DNA from: JAICLV01 sp036380925
Lineage (GTDB): Bacteria > Actinomycetota > Actinomycetes > Acidothermales > Acidothermaceae
Direction: 5' to 3'
Assembly (NCBI GenBank): GCA_036380925.1
Contig: DASVDW010000181.1
Coordinates: 1-25,586, forward strand
DNA: 25,586 nt
The notes under the pieces were generated by a model. The model searched no databases. It saw only the letters and a list, made by a program, of their open reading frames with translations, and was not told where the DNA came from. Position numbers and translations under genes: made by a program. Numbering within the stretch: position 1 is the stretch's first letter; the number at the start of each line of letters is the position of its first letter. This document shows, one piece after another, positions 5,385 to 13,453 of the stretch.

Positions 5385-6920
5385 ATGACGCGAGTGACGG
5401 TCGGCGCCGGTCCCCTTTCTCCGGACGACGTGGTCGCCGTCGCCCGCCATGACGCCGAGGTGGTGCTCGACGAGTCGGCGCTAGCGCGCATCAAGGCCGC
5501 CCGCGCGCGCATCGACGCGTTGGCCGACTCCGGCGAGCCGGTGTACGGGGTGTCGACGGGATTCGGCGCGCTCGCCAACCGGCACATCCCAGCGGAGCTG
5601 CGCACCCAGCTCCAGCGGTCGGTCGTGCGCTCGCACGCCGCGGGCAGCGGCGACGAAGTCGAGCGGGAGGTCGTGCGCGCGATGATGCTGCTTCGGTTGC
5701 GCACGATGGCCACCGGGCACACCGGCGTGCGACCGGAAACAGCGCAGGCGTACGCCGCTTTGCTGAACGCGGGTGTCACGCCGGTTGTTCGCGAGTTCGG
5801 TTCCCTCGGTTGTTCCGGGGATTTGGCGCCCCTCGCGCATTGCGCGCTCGCCGTCATGGGCGAAGGCGAGGTGCGCGACTCGTGCGGCGTTGTGCGGCCC
5901 GCGGCGCAGGCGATGTCGGACGCCGGGATAGCGCCGGTGGAGTTGTCGGCCAAGGAAGGGTTGGCGCTGATCAACGGCACCGACGGCATGCTCGGCATGC
6001 TGATCCTCGCCTGCGTCGACCTGTGGTCACTTGCCAAGAACGCCGACATCGCCGCCGCCATGAGTGTCGAGGCGATGCGTGGCACCGACCGGGTTTTCGC
6101 CGAGGAGTTGCAGCGGTTGCGGCCGCATCCCGGGCAGGCCGCGTCGGCGGCAAACCTGCGCGCTTTGCTGCAGGGCTCGCCCATTGTGGAGGCGCGGCGG
6201 GCCGACCCGTCGCTCGTGCAAGACGCGTATTCGATGCGGTGCGCTCCTCAAGTAGCCGGTGCGTTTCGCGACACGCTGTCGCACGCCGTTGCCGTGGCGG
6301 CGCGAGAAATGGCCTCCGCCATTGACAACCCCGTTGTGCTCGACAACGGACGCGTCGAGTCGAACGGGAACTTCCACGGCGCACCGATCGCGTTTGTGCT
6401 CGATTTTCTGGCCATCGCCGCAGCCGACCTGGCGTCCATTTCGGAGCGGCGCACCGACCGGCTGCTAGACGCGCACCGCTCACGGGGCTTGCCGGCATTC
6501 CTGGCCGACGACCCTGGCGTCGACTCGGGGCACATGATCGCGCAGTACACCCAGGCCGCTTTGGTGAGCGAGCTCAAACGGCTCGCGACTCCCGCCAGCG
6601 TCGACTCCATCCCGTCGTCCGCCATGCAGGAGGATCACGTGTCGATGGGTTGGTCGGCGGCGCGCAAGCTGCGGCGGGCGGTCGACGCGTTGACCAGGGT
6701 GCTGGCGATCGAGATCCTCACCGCGGCTCGTGCCCTCGACCTGCGCGCGCCGCTGCGGCCGGCCCCGGCGACGGGCGCCGTCGTCCAGGCGTTGCGGCAA
6801 AAGGTTGACGGTCCCGCCACGGACCGATGGTTGGCGCCGGAAATCGAGGCCGCCGTGACGATGACCTCCGACGGCAGTTTCGTGGCTGCCGCCGAGGCGG
6901 TCACCGGCCAGCTCAACTGA
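5385..6920 (+). CDS. hutH: Histidine ammonia-lyase
   Basis: Deaminates L-histidine to urocanate and ammonia, the first step of histidine catabolism, in the cytoplasm. The 511-residue protein has full family length. YGVSTGFGAL (about 54-63) carries the active-site tyrosine. The MIO prosthetic group should form from C143-S144-G145 within GSLGCSGDLAPLAH. Most characterised enzymes use Ala-Ser-Gly, but a cysteine at the first position fits the family pattern. Further downstream, NGTDGMLG and the QDAYSMRCAPQVAG and SNGNFHGAP blocks are all conserved. The start is ATG 5385, with only a weak upstream Shine-Dalgarno sequence. It is the first gene of a five-gene operon and is separated from hutU by 13 bases. 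Confidence 0.96.
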   Translation: MTRVTVGAGPLSPDDVVAVARHDAEVVLDESALARIKAARARIDALADSGEPVYGVSTGFGALANRHIPAELRTQLQRSVVRSHAAGSGDEVEREVVRAMMLLRLRTMATGHTGVRPETAQAYAALLNAGVTPVVREFGSLGCSGDLAPLAHCALAVMGEGEVRDSCGVVRPAAQAMSDAGIAPVELSAKEGLALINGTDGMLGMLILACVDLWSLAKNADIAAAMSVEAMRGTDRVFAEELQRLRPHPGQAASAANLRALLQGSPIVEARRADPSLVQDAYSMRCAPQVAGAFRDTLSHAVAVAAREMASAIDNPVVLDNGRVESNGNFHGAPIAFVLDFLAIAAADLASISERRTDRLLDAHRSRGLPAFLADDPGVDSGHMIAQYTQAALVSELKRLATPASVDSIPSSAMQEDHVSMGWSAARKLRRAVDALTRVLAIEILTAARALDLRAPLRPAPATGAVVQALRQKVDGPATDRWLAPEIEAAVTMTSDGSFVAAAEAVTGQLN

Positions 6921-6933
6921 GCGGGAGGTTCGC

Positions 6934-8598
6934 GTGATTGGAGCACGCCCGGTGCGCGCGCCCCGCGGCTCGGCGCTGTCGTGCCGGGGTTGGCCGCAAG
7001 AGGCCGCGCTGCGCATGTTGATGAACAACCTCGACCCCGAAGTCGCGGAGCGGCCGGACGATCTCGTCGTCTACGGCGGAACCGGGCGGGCGGCGCGCGA
7101 TTGGGCGAGTTTCGACGCGATCGTGCGCACCCTGCGGGGCTTGCGCGACGACGAGACGATGCTGGTGCAATCGGGGCGGCCGGTCGGCGTGTTGCGCACG
7201 CATGAATGGGCGCCGCGGGTGTTGCTCGCCAACTCCAACCTGGTGGGTGACTGGGCCACCTGGCCGGAGTTCCGCCGGCTGGAGGCGCTGGGCCTGACGA
7301 TGTTCGGGCAGATGACCGCGGGGTCGTGGATTTACATTGGCACACAAGGGATTCTGCAGGGCACCTACGAGACCTTCGCGGCCGTTGCGGCGAGGAGGTT
7401 CGGCGGTTCGCTGGCCGGCACGTTGACCGTCACGGGAGGATGCGGCGGCATGGGTGGCGCCCAACCGCTGGCCGTGACCATGAACGGCGGGGCGATGCTC
7501 ATCGTCGAGGTGGAGGCGGCGCGATTGCAGCGGCGCGTCGAGCACAGGTACCTCGACGAGTGGACGTCCGACCTCGACGCGGCGGTCGAGAAGGTGCTCG
7601 CCGCCAAGGCAGACCGCCGCGCGCTGTCGGTTGGCCTCGTAGGCAACTGCGCGACGGTGTTGCCCGAGCTGTTGCGGCGCGGCGTTGCCGTCGACGTGGT
7701 CACCGATCAGACGTCGGCGCACGACCCGCTGGCGTATCTGCCGGAGGGCGTGTCCGTCGGGGAGTGGCACGAGTACGCGGCGGCGAAACCGGAGGAGTTC
7801 ACCGATCGCGCGCGGGCGTCGATGGCCAAGCATGTCGAGGCGATGGTCGGTTTCATGGACGCCGGCGCCGAGGTGTTCGACTACGGCAACTCGATTCGCG
7901 GTGAGGCCAAACTAGCCGGCTACCAAAGGGCTTTCGACTTCCCTGGCTTCGTGCCCGCCTATATTCGCCCGTTGTTCTGCGAAGGTAAAGGCCCATTCCG
8001 CTGGGCGGCACTCTCTGGCGATCCACGCGACATCGAGGTGACCGACCGCGCGGTGCTCGAGCTGTTCCCCGACAACGAGCCACTGGCCAGGTGGATTCAC
8101 GCCGCGCGTGAAAAAGTCGCCTACCAAGGCCTGCCGGCCCGCATTTGCTGGCTCGGTTACGGGGAGCGCAGCCTGGCCGGCGTCCGGTTCAACGAGCTTG
8201 TCGCAAGCGGCGAGATCAGCGCGCCAGTTGTCATCGGCCGCGACCATCTCGATTGCGGATCGGTCGCCTCGCCGTATCGCGAGACGGAGGCGATGGCCGA
8301 CGGCTCCGACGCGATCGCCGACTGGCCGCTGCTCAACGCGTTGGTGAACACCGCGTCGGGCGCGTCGTGGGTGTCGATCCACCACGGCGGTGGCGTCGGC
8401 ATCGGGCGATCGATCCATGCCGGTCAGGTGTGCGTCGCCGACGGTTCTGCCGTTGCCGGCGAAAAGCTCGACCGGGTGCTGACCAACGATCCGGCGACGG
8501 GCCTCATCCGCCACGTCGACGCGGGCTACCAGCAAGCGGTCGACGTCGCGCAGCACGCCGGCGTGCGGATCCCGATGCGCGAGTCGGCGTCGTCGTGA
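6934..8598 (+). CDS. hutU: Urocanate hydratase (urocanase)
   Basis: Hydrates urocanate to 4-imidazolone-5-propanoate using tightly bound NAD as an electrophile. The 554-residue protein contains LRMLMNNLDPEVAE and VYGGTGRAARDW near the N-terminus, the tandem-glycine NAD-binding stretch TVTGGCGGMGGAQ, and the catalytic region ARICWLGYGER. There C405 should correspond to Cys410 of the Pseudomonas enzyme. It also has DHLDCGSVASPYRETE and ASWVSIHHGGGVGIG towards the C-terminus. The start is GTG 6934, preceded by GGGAGG (6922-6927) with a 6-base spacer. The stop overlaps the next gene's start (GTGA at 8595-8598), which indicates translational coupling. Confidence 0.96.
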   Translation: MIGARPVRAPRGSALSCRGWPQEAALRMLMNNLDPEVAERPDDLVVYGGTGRAARDWASFDAIVRTLRGLRDDETMLVQSGRPVGVLRTHEWAPRVLLANSNLVGDWATWPEFRRLEALGLTMFGQMTAGSWIYIGTQGILQGTYETFAAVAARRFGGSLAGTLTVTGGCGGMGGAQPLAVTMNGGAMLIVEVEAARLQRRVEHRYLDEWTSDLDAAVEKVLAAKADRRALSVGLVGNCATVLPELLRRGVAVDVVTDQTSAHDPLAYLPEGVSVGEWHEYAAAKPEEFTDRARASMAKHVEAMVGFMDAGAEVFDYGNSIRGEAKLAGYQRAFDFPGFVPAYIRPLFCEGKGPFRWAALSGDPRDIEVTDRAVLELFPDNEPLARWIHAAREKVAYQGLPARICWLGYGERSLAGVRFNELVASGEISAPVVIGRDHLDCGSVASPYRETEAMADGSDAIADWPLLNALVNTASGASWVSIHHGGGVGIGRSIHAGQVCVADGSAVAGEKLDRVLTNDPATGLIRHVDAGYQQAVDVAQHAGVRIPMRESASS

Positions 8599-9824
8599 CC
8601 GCGGGTGACGGGTCGTCGTCGTTCGAAGCGCTGTGGTCGCAGGTTTGCTCGATCGGCCGCTCGCCGTCCGGCGGCTACCGGCGATTTGCCTGGACGGCGA
8701 GCGACCTGGCCATGCGGGAATGGTTCACCGCCGCCGCGCAGCATCGCGGGCTCGAGGTGCAAACCGACCGCAACGGCAATCTGTGGGCGTGGTGGATCCC
8801 CGACGGGCATGGCGACGAATCGGCGTTTGTCACCGGATCGCACCTGGATTCGGTGCCCGACGGCGGGGCTTTCGACGGCCCGCTCGGAGTGGTCAGCGCG
8901 CTGTGCGCGATCGACGAGTTGAAGGCGCGTGGGGTGCGGCTGCGCAAGCCGGTGGCGGTGGCGGTGTTCGCCGACGAGGAGGGCGCCCGGTTCGGAGTGG
9001 CGTGCGTCGGCTCACGGTTGCTGACCGGCGCGCTCGAACCGGATCGAGCTTTGGCGCTCACCGACGCGGACGGGATTTCGCTGGCGCTGGCAATCAAGTC
9101 GGCGGGTGTCGACGCGGCCGGACTTGGCCGCGACGACGAGCTGTTGCGCCGCGTCGACATCTTCGTCGAGCTGCACATCGAGCAGGGTCGGGCGTTGGTC
9201 GATCGCGACGCCGCGGTCGGCGTTGGCGCCGGAGTCTGGCCGCACGGCAGGTGGCGATTCTCCATCACGGGCAGGGCGGATCATGCTGGCACCACCCAAC
9301 TCGACGACCGCCGCGATCCGATGCTGTGCGTCGGTGAGCTGGTTCTGGAGGCTCGCCGGCAGGCCGAGCAGCACGGCGGCTTGGCCACCGTTGGCAGGGT
9401 GATGGTCGAGCCGAACGCGGTCAACGGCATAGCCTCGCGGGCGTCGGCCTGGCTCGACGCCCGAGCCGCCGACCAGGCGACGCTCGACCGGATGCTGATC
9501 GGCATCGCCGAGCGGGTTGGCCGGCGGGCCAGCTTCGAGCAGGTTGACTCGGTGCTGACGAACGAGTCGCTCACTCCGGCGATCGAGTTCGCTCCGCAGG
9601 TTCGTGATCGGCTGTTCGCCTGCCTCGGTGCGGACACTCCGCTGCTCGCGACCGGCGCCGGTCACGACGCCGGTGTGCTCGGCTCGCGGGTTCCGACCGG
9701 AATGCTGTTCGTCCGCAATCCCACCGGAATCTCGCATTCACCGGAGGAATTCGCCGAGCGCGCCGATTGCGTTGCCGGTGTGCGGGCGCTCGCCGACGTC
9801 ATCGAAGACTGGCAGCGTCCGTGA
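8595..9824 (+). CDS. M20 family amidohydrolase (allantoate/N-carbamoyl-amino-acid type), probable N-formylglutamate deformylase
   Basis: A 409-residue dinuclear-zinc hydrolase of the M20 branch that includes allantoate amidohydrolase, beta-ureidopropionase and L-N-carbamoylase. Metal-ligand motifs are visible: GSHLDSVPDGGAFDGPLGV (His, Asp), FADEEGARFG (Glu), ELHIEQG (His) and the distal ATGAGHDAGVL...GISHSPEE. The dimerisation-domain segment GRADHAGTTQ is also present. These enzymes cleave N-carbamoyl and, in some cases, N-formyl amino acids. It is locked between hutU and hutF by GTGA overlaps on both sides, and no HutG or HutE-type gene is seen. It is therefore most likely the enzyme that turns N-formylglutamate into glutamate and formate. 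That substrate assignment is inference from gene order. An allantoin role is unlikely in this setting. Confidence 0.85.
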   Translation: MTAGDGSSSFEALWSQVCSIGRSPSGGYRRFAWTASDLAMREWFTAAAQHRGLEVQTDRNGNLWAWWIPDGHGDESAFVTGSHLDSVPDGGAFDGPLGVVSALCAIDELKARGVRLRKPVAVAVFADEEGARFGVACVGSRLLTGALEPDRALALTDADGISLALAIKSAGVDAAGLGRDDELLRRVDIFVELHIEQGRALVDRDAAVGVGAGVWPHGRWRFSITGRADHAGTTQLDDRRDPMLCVGELVLEARRQAEQHGGLATVGRVMVEPNAVNGIASRASAWLDARAADQATLDRMLIGIAERVGRRASFEQVDSVLTNESLTPAIEFAPQVRDRLFACLGADTPLLATGAGHDAGVLGSRVPTGMLFVRNPTGISHSPEEFAERADCVAGVRALADVIEDWQRP

Positions 9825-11143
9825 CGACCTGGTGGTGCGAGCACGCTTCGTTGCCGGACGGCGTCGCCGACGACGTGTTGATCGAGACAGAGGACGGAAT
9901 TTTCGCCGCTATCTCGCTAGGCATCGCCCCGCCTGCCGACGCGACTCGACTGCGTGGGCTGGTGATCCCTGGGCTTGCGAACACGCACTCGCACGCGTTC
10001 CATCGCGCTTTGCGCGGTCGAACTCAGCAGGGCGCTGGCGACTTTTGGGCTTGGCGCAACTTGATGTACGACGTCGCCGCCCGGCTCGACCCAGACTCCT
10101 ACTACGCGTTGTCGCGCGCCGTCTATGCGGAGATGACGCTCGCCGGAATCACTTGCGTTGGCGAGTTTCACTACCTGCATCACGCGCCCGGTGGCACCCC
10201 TTACAACGACCCCAACGCGATGGGTCACGCGCTGATGCACGCGGCCGCAAGTGCGGGCGCCCGGCTGACATTGCTCGACACCTGCTATCTCGCTGGTGGA
10301 TTCAACCAACCACTGCGCGGCCCCCAACTTCGCTTTGGCGACGGGTCGGCGGGTTCGTGGGCCGTTCGCGTCGAGCAGTTGTCGAAACATGTGGGCGTGA
10401 GAGTGGGTGCGGCCATTCACTCGGTGCGCGCGGTGCCGTTGGCGGAGGCCGAGGTGGCAGCAGCCGCCGCCAAACGCAACGACTGGCCGCTCCATATGCA
10501 CGTGTCAGAGCAGGTGGCGGAGAACGAGCAATGTCTTGAACGCTACGATCGCACGCCGACCCAAGTGTTTGCCGACGTCGGCGCCTTGACCGCAAACTCG
10601 ACTGCCGTGCACGCCACCCACCTAACCAGCGCCGACATCGCGTTGCTGTCCAAGACAGGTTGCGGCGTCTGCCTATGCCCCACCACCGAACGCGACCTTG
10701 CCGACGGCATTGGTCCCGCGGGAACGCTTGCCACGCAGGGAGTCCCGCTGTCTCTTGGGTCCGACAGTCAAGCCGTGGTCGACCTACTCGAAGAGGCACG
10801 CGGGGTTGAGATGCATGAGCGGCTCGCCACTCATCGACGCGGCGGTTTCGACCCGCCGGCGCTGTTGCGGATGGCGACCCAACAAGGGCACCGCGCGTTG
10901 GGCTGGTCCAATGCTGGCGCGATCGCCCTCGGCATGCGAGCAGACCTAGTGGCGGTCGACCTCGAATCCGTGCGCACCGCAGGCGCTGGCGCGACCCTCG
11001 GCGCCGTCGTCTTCGCGGCGACCGCCGCGGATGTAACCGACGTGGTCATCGACGACCGGCACGTCGTCCGCGACCGGCGGCACCTGCTGATTGAGGACGT
11101 GTCGCGCGAGCTGGCGGCGTCGATCACCGCGGTGCTGCCGTGA
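9821..11143 (+). CDS. hutF: Formimidoylglutamate deiminase
   Basis: Converts N-formimino-L-glutamate to N-formyl-L-glutamate and ammonia, the deiminase branch of histidine breakdown. The 440-residue amidohydrolase-superfamily protein has the metal site NTHSHAFHRAL (HxH), the third ligand HMHVSEQ, the fourth ligand region VHATHL, and the catalytic aspartate in LGSDSQAVVDLLEEAR. The HSHAFHRALRGR, FHYLHH and SVRAVP blocks are specific for HutF rather than guanine or chlorohydrolases. The start is GTG 9821, overlapping the M20 stop (GTGA). An upstream extension in frame is antisense-like and rejected. The stop at 11143 overlaps hutI by four bases. Confidence 0.93.
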   Translation: MTTWWCEHASLPDGVADDVLIETEDGIFAAISLGIAPPADATRLRGLVIPGLANTHSHAFHRALRGRTQQGAGDFWAWRNLMYDVAARLDPDSYYALSRAVYAEMTLAGITCVGEFHYLHHAPGGTPYNDPNAMGHALMHAAASAGARLTLLDTCYLAGGFNQPLRGPQLRFGDGSAGSWAVRVEQLSKHVGVRVGAAIHSVRAVPLAEAEVAAAAAKRNDWPLHMHVSEQVAENEQCLERYDRTPTQVFADVGALTANSTAVHATHLTSADIALLSKTGCGVCLCPTTERDLADGIGPAGTLATQGVPLSLGSDSQAVVDLLEEARGVEMHERLATHRRGGFDPPALLRMATQQGHRALGWSNAGAIALGMRADLVAVDLESVRTAGAGATLGAVVFAATAADVTDVVIDDRHVVRDRRHLLIEDVSRELAASITAVLP

Positions 11144-12321
11144 CGACGTTGCTCATCGGGATCGCGGAGCTGGTCACCAACGATCCGACGCATCCGGACG
11201 GCGACGGCAGCCGGCTCGGCGTGATTCGCGACGCCGCGCTCGCGATCGACGGCGAGCGAGTGGCCTGGGTGGGCCGGAAAGCAGAGGCGCAAGCCGCCGA
11301 CGATGCGGTGGACTTCGGCGGCCGGGCGGCGATCCCCGGGTTCGTCGACAGCCACACGCACCTGGTCTTCGCCGGTGATCGGGCTGAGGAGTTCGCCGCG
11401 CGAATGGCCGGAACCCCTTATGCGGCGAGTGGAATCAGCAGCACGGTTGCGGCGACCAGGCAGGCGGATGACGACGCGTTGCGTGCCAACACCGTCCGGC
11501 TCTGGCGCGAGATGTCGGCCAGCGGGACCACCACCGTCGAGGTCAAGAGCGGTTACGGCCTCACGGTGGCCGACGAGGCGCGCAGCCTGGCGATCGCGCG
11601 CGAGCTCACCGTTGACACCACGTTTCTCGGCGCCCACGTCGTCCCGAGTGAATTCGCCGACCGGCGTGACGAGTACGTGGCGCTGGTGTGCGGCGAGATG
11701 TTGCGAGCGTGCGCGCCGAACGCCCGATGGATCGACGTCTTTTGCGACCGCGGCGCGTTTGACCTCGACGAGACCGCGGCGATCCTCGACGCCGGCGCCG
11801 CGGCCGGGCTCATGCCACGGTTGCACGCCCATCAGCTGTCCGCCACCGGTGCGATTCGGCTCGCGGTCGACCGCGGCGCGGCGTCGGTCGACCACTGCAA
11901 TCACCTGTCGGACGACGACGTCGACGCGCTCGCCGGGGCCGGCACCGTCGCCACGGTGCTGCCAGGCGCGGACTTCTCGACGCGTTCGCCTTACGCCGAC
12001 GCGCGACGGTTGCTCGACGCGGGAGCGACGGTTGCGATCGCGACCGACTGCAATCCCGGCACGTCCTTCACGACGAGCATGCCGTTCTGCGTCGCGGTGG
12101 CGGTTCGCGACATGCGGATGACACCCGCCGAGGCGTTATGGGCGGCCACCGCAGGCGGCGCGAAGGCGTTGCGACGTGACGACGTTGGGGTGCTGCGAGT
12201 TGGCGCGCGCGCCGACTTCGCCGTGCTCGACGCGCCGTCGCATCTTCACCTCGCCTACCGCCCAGGGGTCGCGCTGCTCACGGCGACCTGGAAGGACGGT
12301 GCGGCACGACCTGGCCGGTGA
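11140..12321 (+). CDS. hutI: Imidazolonepropionase
   Basis: Opens the ring of 4-imidazolone-5-propanoate to give N-formimino-L-glutamate. The 393-residue amidohydrolase has FVDSHTHLVFAGDRAEEFAARM (metal-binding HTH and substrate-binding downstream residues), VEVKSGYGL, the metal ligand in LHAHQLS, the SVDHCNHL block and the metal-binding aspartate in ATDCNPGTSFTTSMP. All are typical of HutI. The start is GTG 11140, overlapping hutF (GTGA). It is the last gene of the hut operon, and the next gene begins 69 bases later. The operon order places the third-step enzyme last, so the gene order does not follow the pathway order. Confidence 0.95.
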   Translation: MTTLLIGIAELVTNDPTHPDGDGSRLGVIRDAALAIDGERVAWVGRKAEAQAADDAVDFGGRAAIPGFVDSHTHLVFAGDRAEEFAARMAGTPYAASGISSTVAATRQADDDALRANTVRLWREMSASGTTTVEVKSGYGLTVADEARSLAIARELTVDTTFLGAHVVPSEFADRRDEYVALVCGEMLRACAPNARWIDVFCDRGAFDLDETAAILDAGAAAGLMPRLHAHQLSATGAIRLAVDRGAASVDHCNHLSDDDVDALAGAGTVATVLPGADFSTRSPYADARRLLDAGATVAIATDCNPGTSFTTSMPFCVAVAVRDMRMTPAEALWAATAGGAKALRRDDVGVLRVGARADFAVLDAPSHLHLAYRPGVALLTATWKDGAARPGR

Positions 12322-12390
12322 CCGATGAGTTGTCGCGCCGGGCGTCGTCCGAATAGCCGACGACATGACGCGACCGAAGGGATCAAGGCC

Positions 12391-12903
12391 ATGACCAAGC
12401 TGACGTCGTCCAAGATCAGGCCCTGCTTGTGGTTCGACACCCAGGGAGAGGAGGCGGCGAACTTCTACGTGTCGATCTTCGACAACTCCTCGATCACCAG
12501 CGTGACCCGTCGTGGCGAGACCGCGCCCGGCGAGGCTGGCACGGTGCTCACCGTGGTGTTCGAGCTCGAGGGGCAGGAGATCGTCGCCCTCAACGGCGGC
12601 CCGGACTTCAGGTTCAACGAGGCGATCTCGTTTCAGGTCGACTGCGAGACCCAAGCGGAGGTCGATCGGCTCTGGAAGGCGCTGTCGGAAGGGGGCGAGG
12701 AGGGCCCGTGCGGTTGGCTGAAAGACCGCTTCGGCTTGTCGTGGCAGATCGTCCCGACGGTGCTCCCCACGTTGCTCTCCGACCCTGATCAAGGGCGGGT
12801 CGACCGGACCATGACCGCGATGCTCGGCATGGGCAAGCTCGACATTCAGGCGTTGGTCGACGCGGCGGACGGGACGAGCCAGCCCACTGCGGCTGGTGCT
12901 TGA
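12391..12903 (+). CDS. PhnB-like VOC family protein
   Basis: A 170-residue protein of the PhnB / '3-demethylubiquinone methyltransferase-like' VOC group. It opens with SKIRPCLWFDTQGEEAANFY and has the group's typical blocks VVFELEGQEIVALNGGP, FNEAISFQVDCETQAEVDRLW and GPCGWLKDRFGLSWQIVPTVL. Despite the old family name no methyltransferase activity is implied; these are VOC-fold proteins mostly of unknown function. The start is ATG 12391, where homology begins. An in-frame ATG at 12325 would add a low-complexity arginine-rich leader and is not chosen. It may be read through from hutI but has no obvious tie to histidine breakdown. Confidence 0.88.
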   Translation: MTKLTSSKIRPCLWFDTQGEEAANFYVSIFDNSSITSVTRRGETAPGEAGTVLTVVFELEGQEIVALNGGPDFRFNEAISFQVDCETQAEVDRLWKALSEGGEEGPCGWLKDRFGLSWQIVPTVLPTLLSDPDQGRVDRTMTAMLGMGKLDIQALVDAADGTSQPTAAGA

Positions 12904-12931
12904 ACCCGCTCCGCCGGGGAAGTTACCCGGC

Positions 12932-13417
12932 ATGAGCTTGACGGACTCACCGGCGCCCTCCGCCTCGCAAGTCACGGCGGAGGGCGCAGCGTATTCGGCG
13001 GCCCTCACCAAACCCGACGCCGCCGCAAACGCGGCAGCGGAGACCCGCGCGGCCGCCACCAACCGCAACCGGCTCGAGGTTCACGTCGACCGCGTGGAGT
13101 CGATCTTGGTCATCACGCCGATCGGCGAGATCGACATCGTCACCGGAGGACTGTTCCTCGAGGCCCTCATCGCGGCCATCTCAACCGGCGAGTCGAGGCT
13201 GATCGTCGATCTCCGTCAGGTGCCTTTCATGGACTCCACCGGACCGACGATCTTCTTGAGCGCCCACCGCGCGCTTCGGGTGATCGAAGGCGAGCTGCAT
13301 GTCGTCGCCCCGCCCGCGATCGCCGACGTCTTCCAGTTGGCGTTGATGGACAAGTTCTTCCCGCTGCACACCGACCTCGCCGAGGCGGTCGCCGCGCTGG
13401 ACGGCGCTGCCACTTAA
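12932..13417 (+). CDS. STAS-domain anti-sigma factor antagonist
   Basis: A 161-residue SpoIIAA/RsbV-like protein. The first 45 or so residues are an alanine-rich, probably disordered leader. The STAS fold follows, from about residue 48 (LEVHVDRVESILVITPIGEIDIV). The phosphorylation loop reads FMDSTGPTIFLSAHR, with S102 at the position phosphorylated by anti-sigma kinases in SpoIIAA, so it should be switchable. A proline follows the loop where a hydrophobic residue is usual. No partner anti-sigma kinase or sigma factor lies in the window, so it is an orphan. The start is ATG 12932, with GGGGAAG upstream. A GTG at 12896 overlapping the previous gene is an alternative. The 3' end lies in a tandem duplication shared with the convergent glycosyltransferase. 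Confidence 0.85.
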   Translation: MSLTDSPAPSASQVTAEGAAYSAALTKPDAAANAAAETRAAATNRNRLEVHVDRVESILVITPIGEIDIVTGGLFLEALIAAISTGESRLIVDLRQVPFMDSTGPTIFLSAHRALRVIEGELHVVAPPAIADVFQLALMDKFFPLHTDLAEAVAALDGAAT

Positions 13418-13453
13418 CGGCGCGACGACGGCGCTGCCACTTAGCGGCGCAAC
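13400..13453. repeat. 27-base tandem duplication across the convergent STAS and glycosyltransferase stops
   Basis: Bases 13400-13426 and 13427-13453 match at 25 of 27 positions and are directly adjacent. The first copy encodes the end of the STAS protein with its TAA stop (13415-13417). The second carries the TAA stop of the opposite-strand glycosyltransferase (13443-13441). Confidence 0.75.

Noticed and set aside
5811..5819. Cys instead of Ala in the HutH MIO triad as a sign of an inactive gene
   Set aside because: Cysteine is allowed at this position in the family pattern and the rest of the active site is intact.
8145..8594. Upstream extension of the M20 gene inside hutU
   Set aside because: The extension is an arginine-rich shadow of hutU. 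Homology starts at GTG 8595, which overlaps the hutU stop.
12325..12390. ATG 12325 as start of the PhnB-like protein, three bases after hutI
   Set aside because: The added residues are arginine-rich and unlike the family; the conserved start is ATG 12391.
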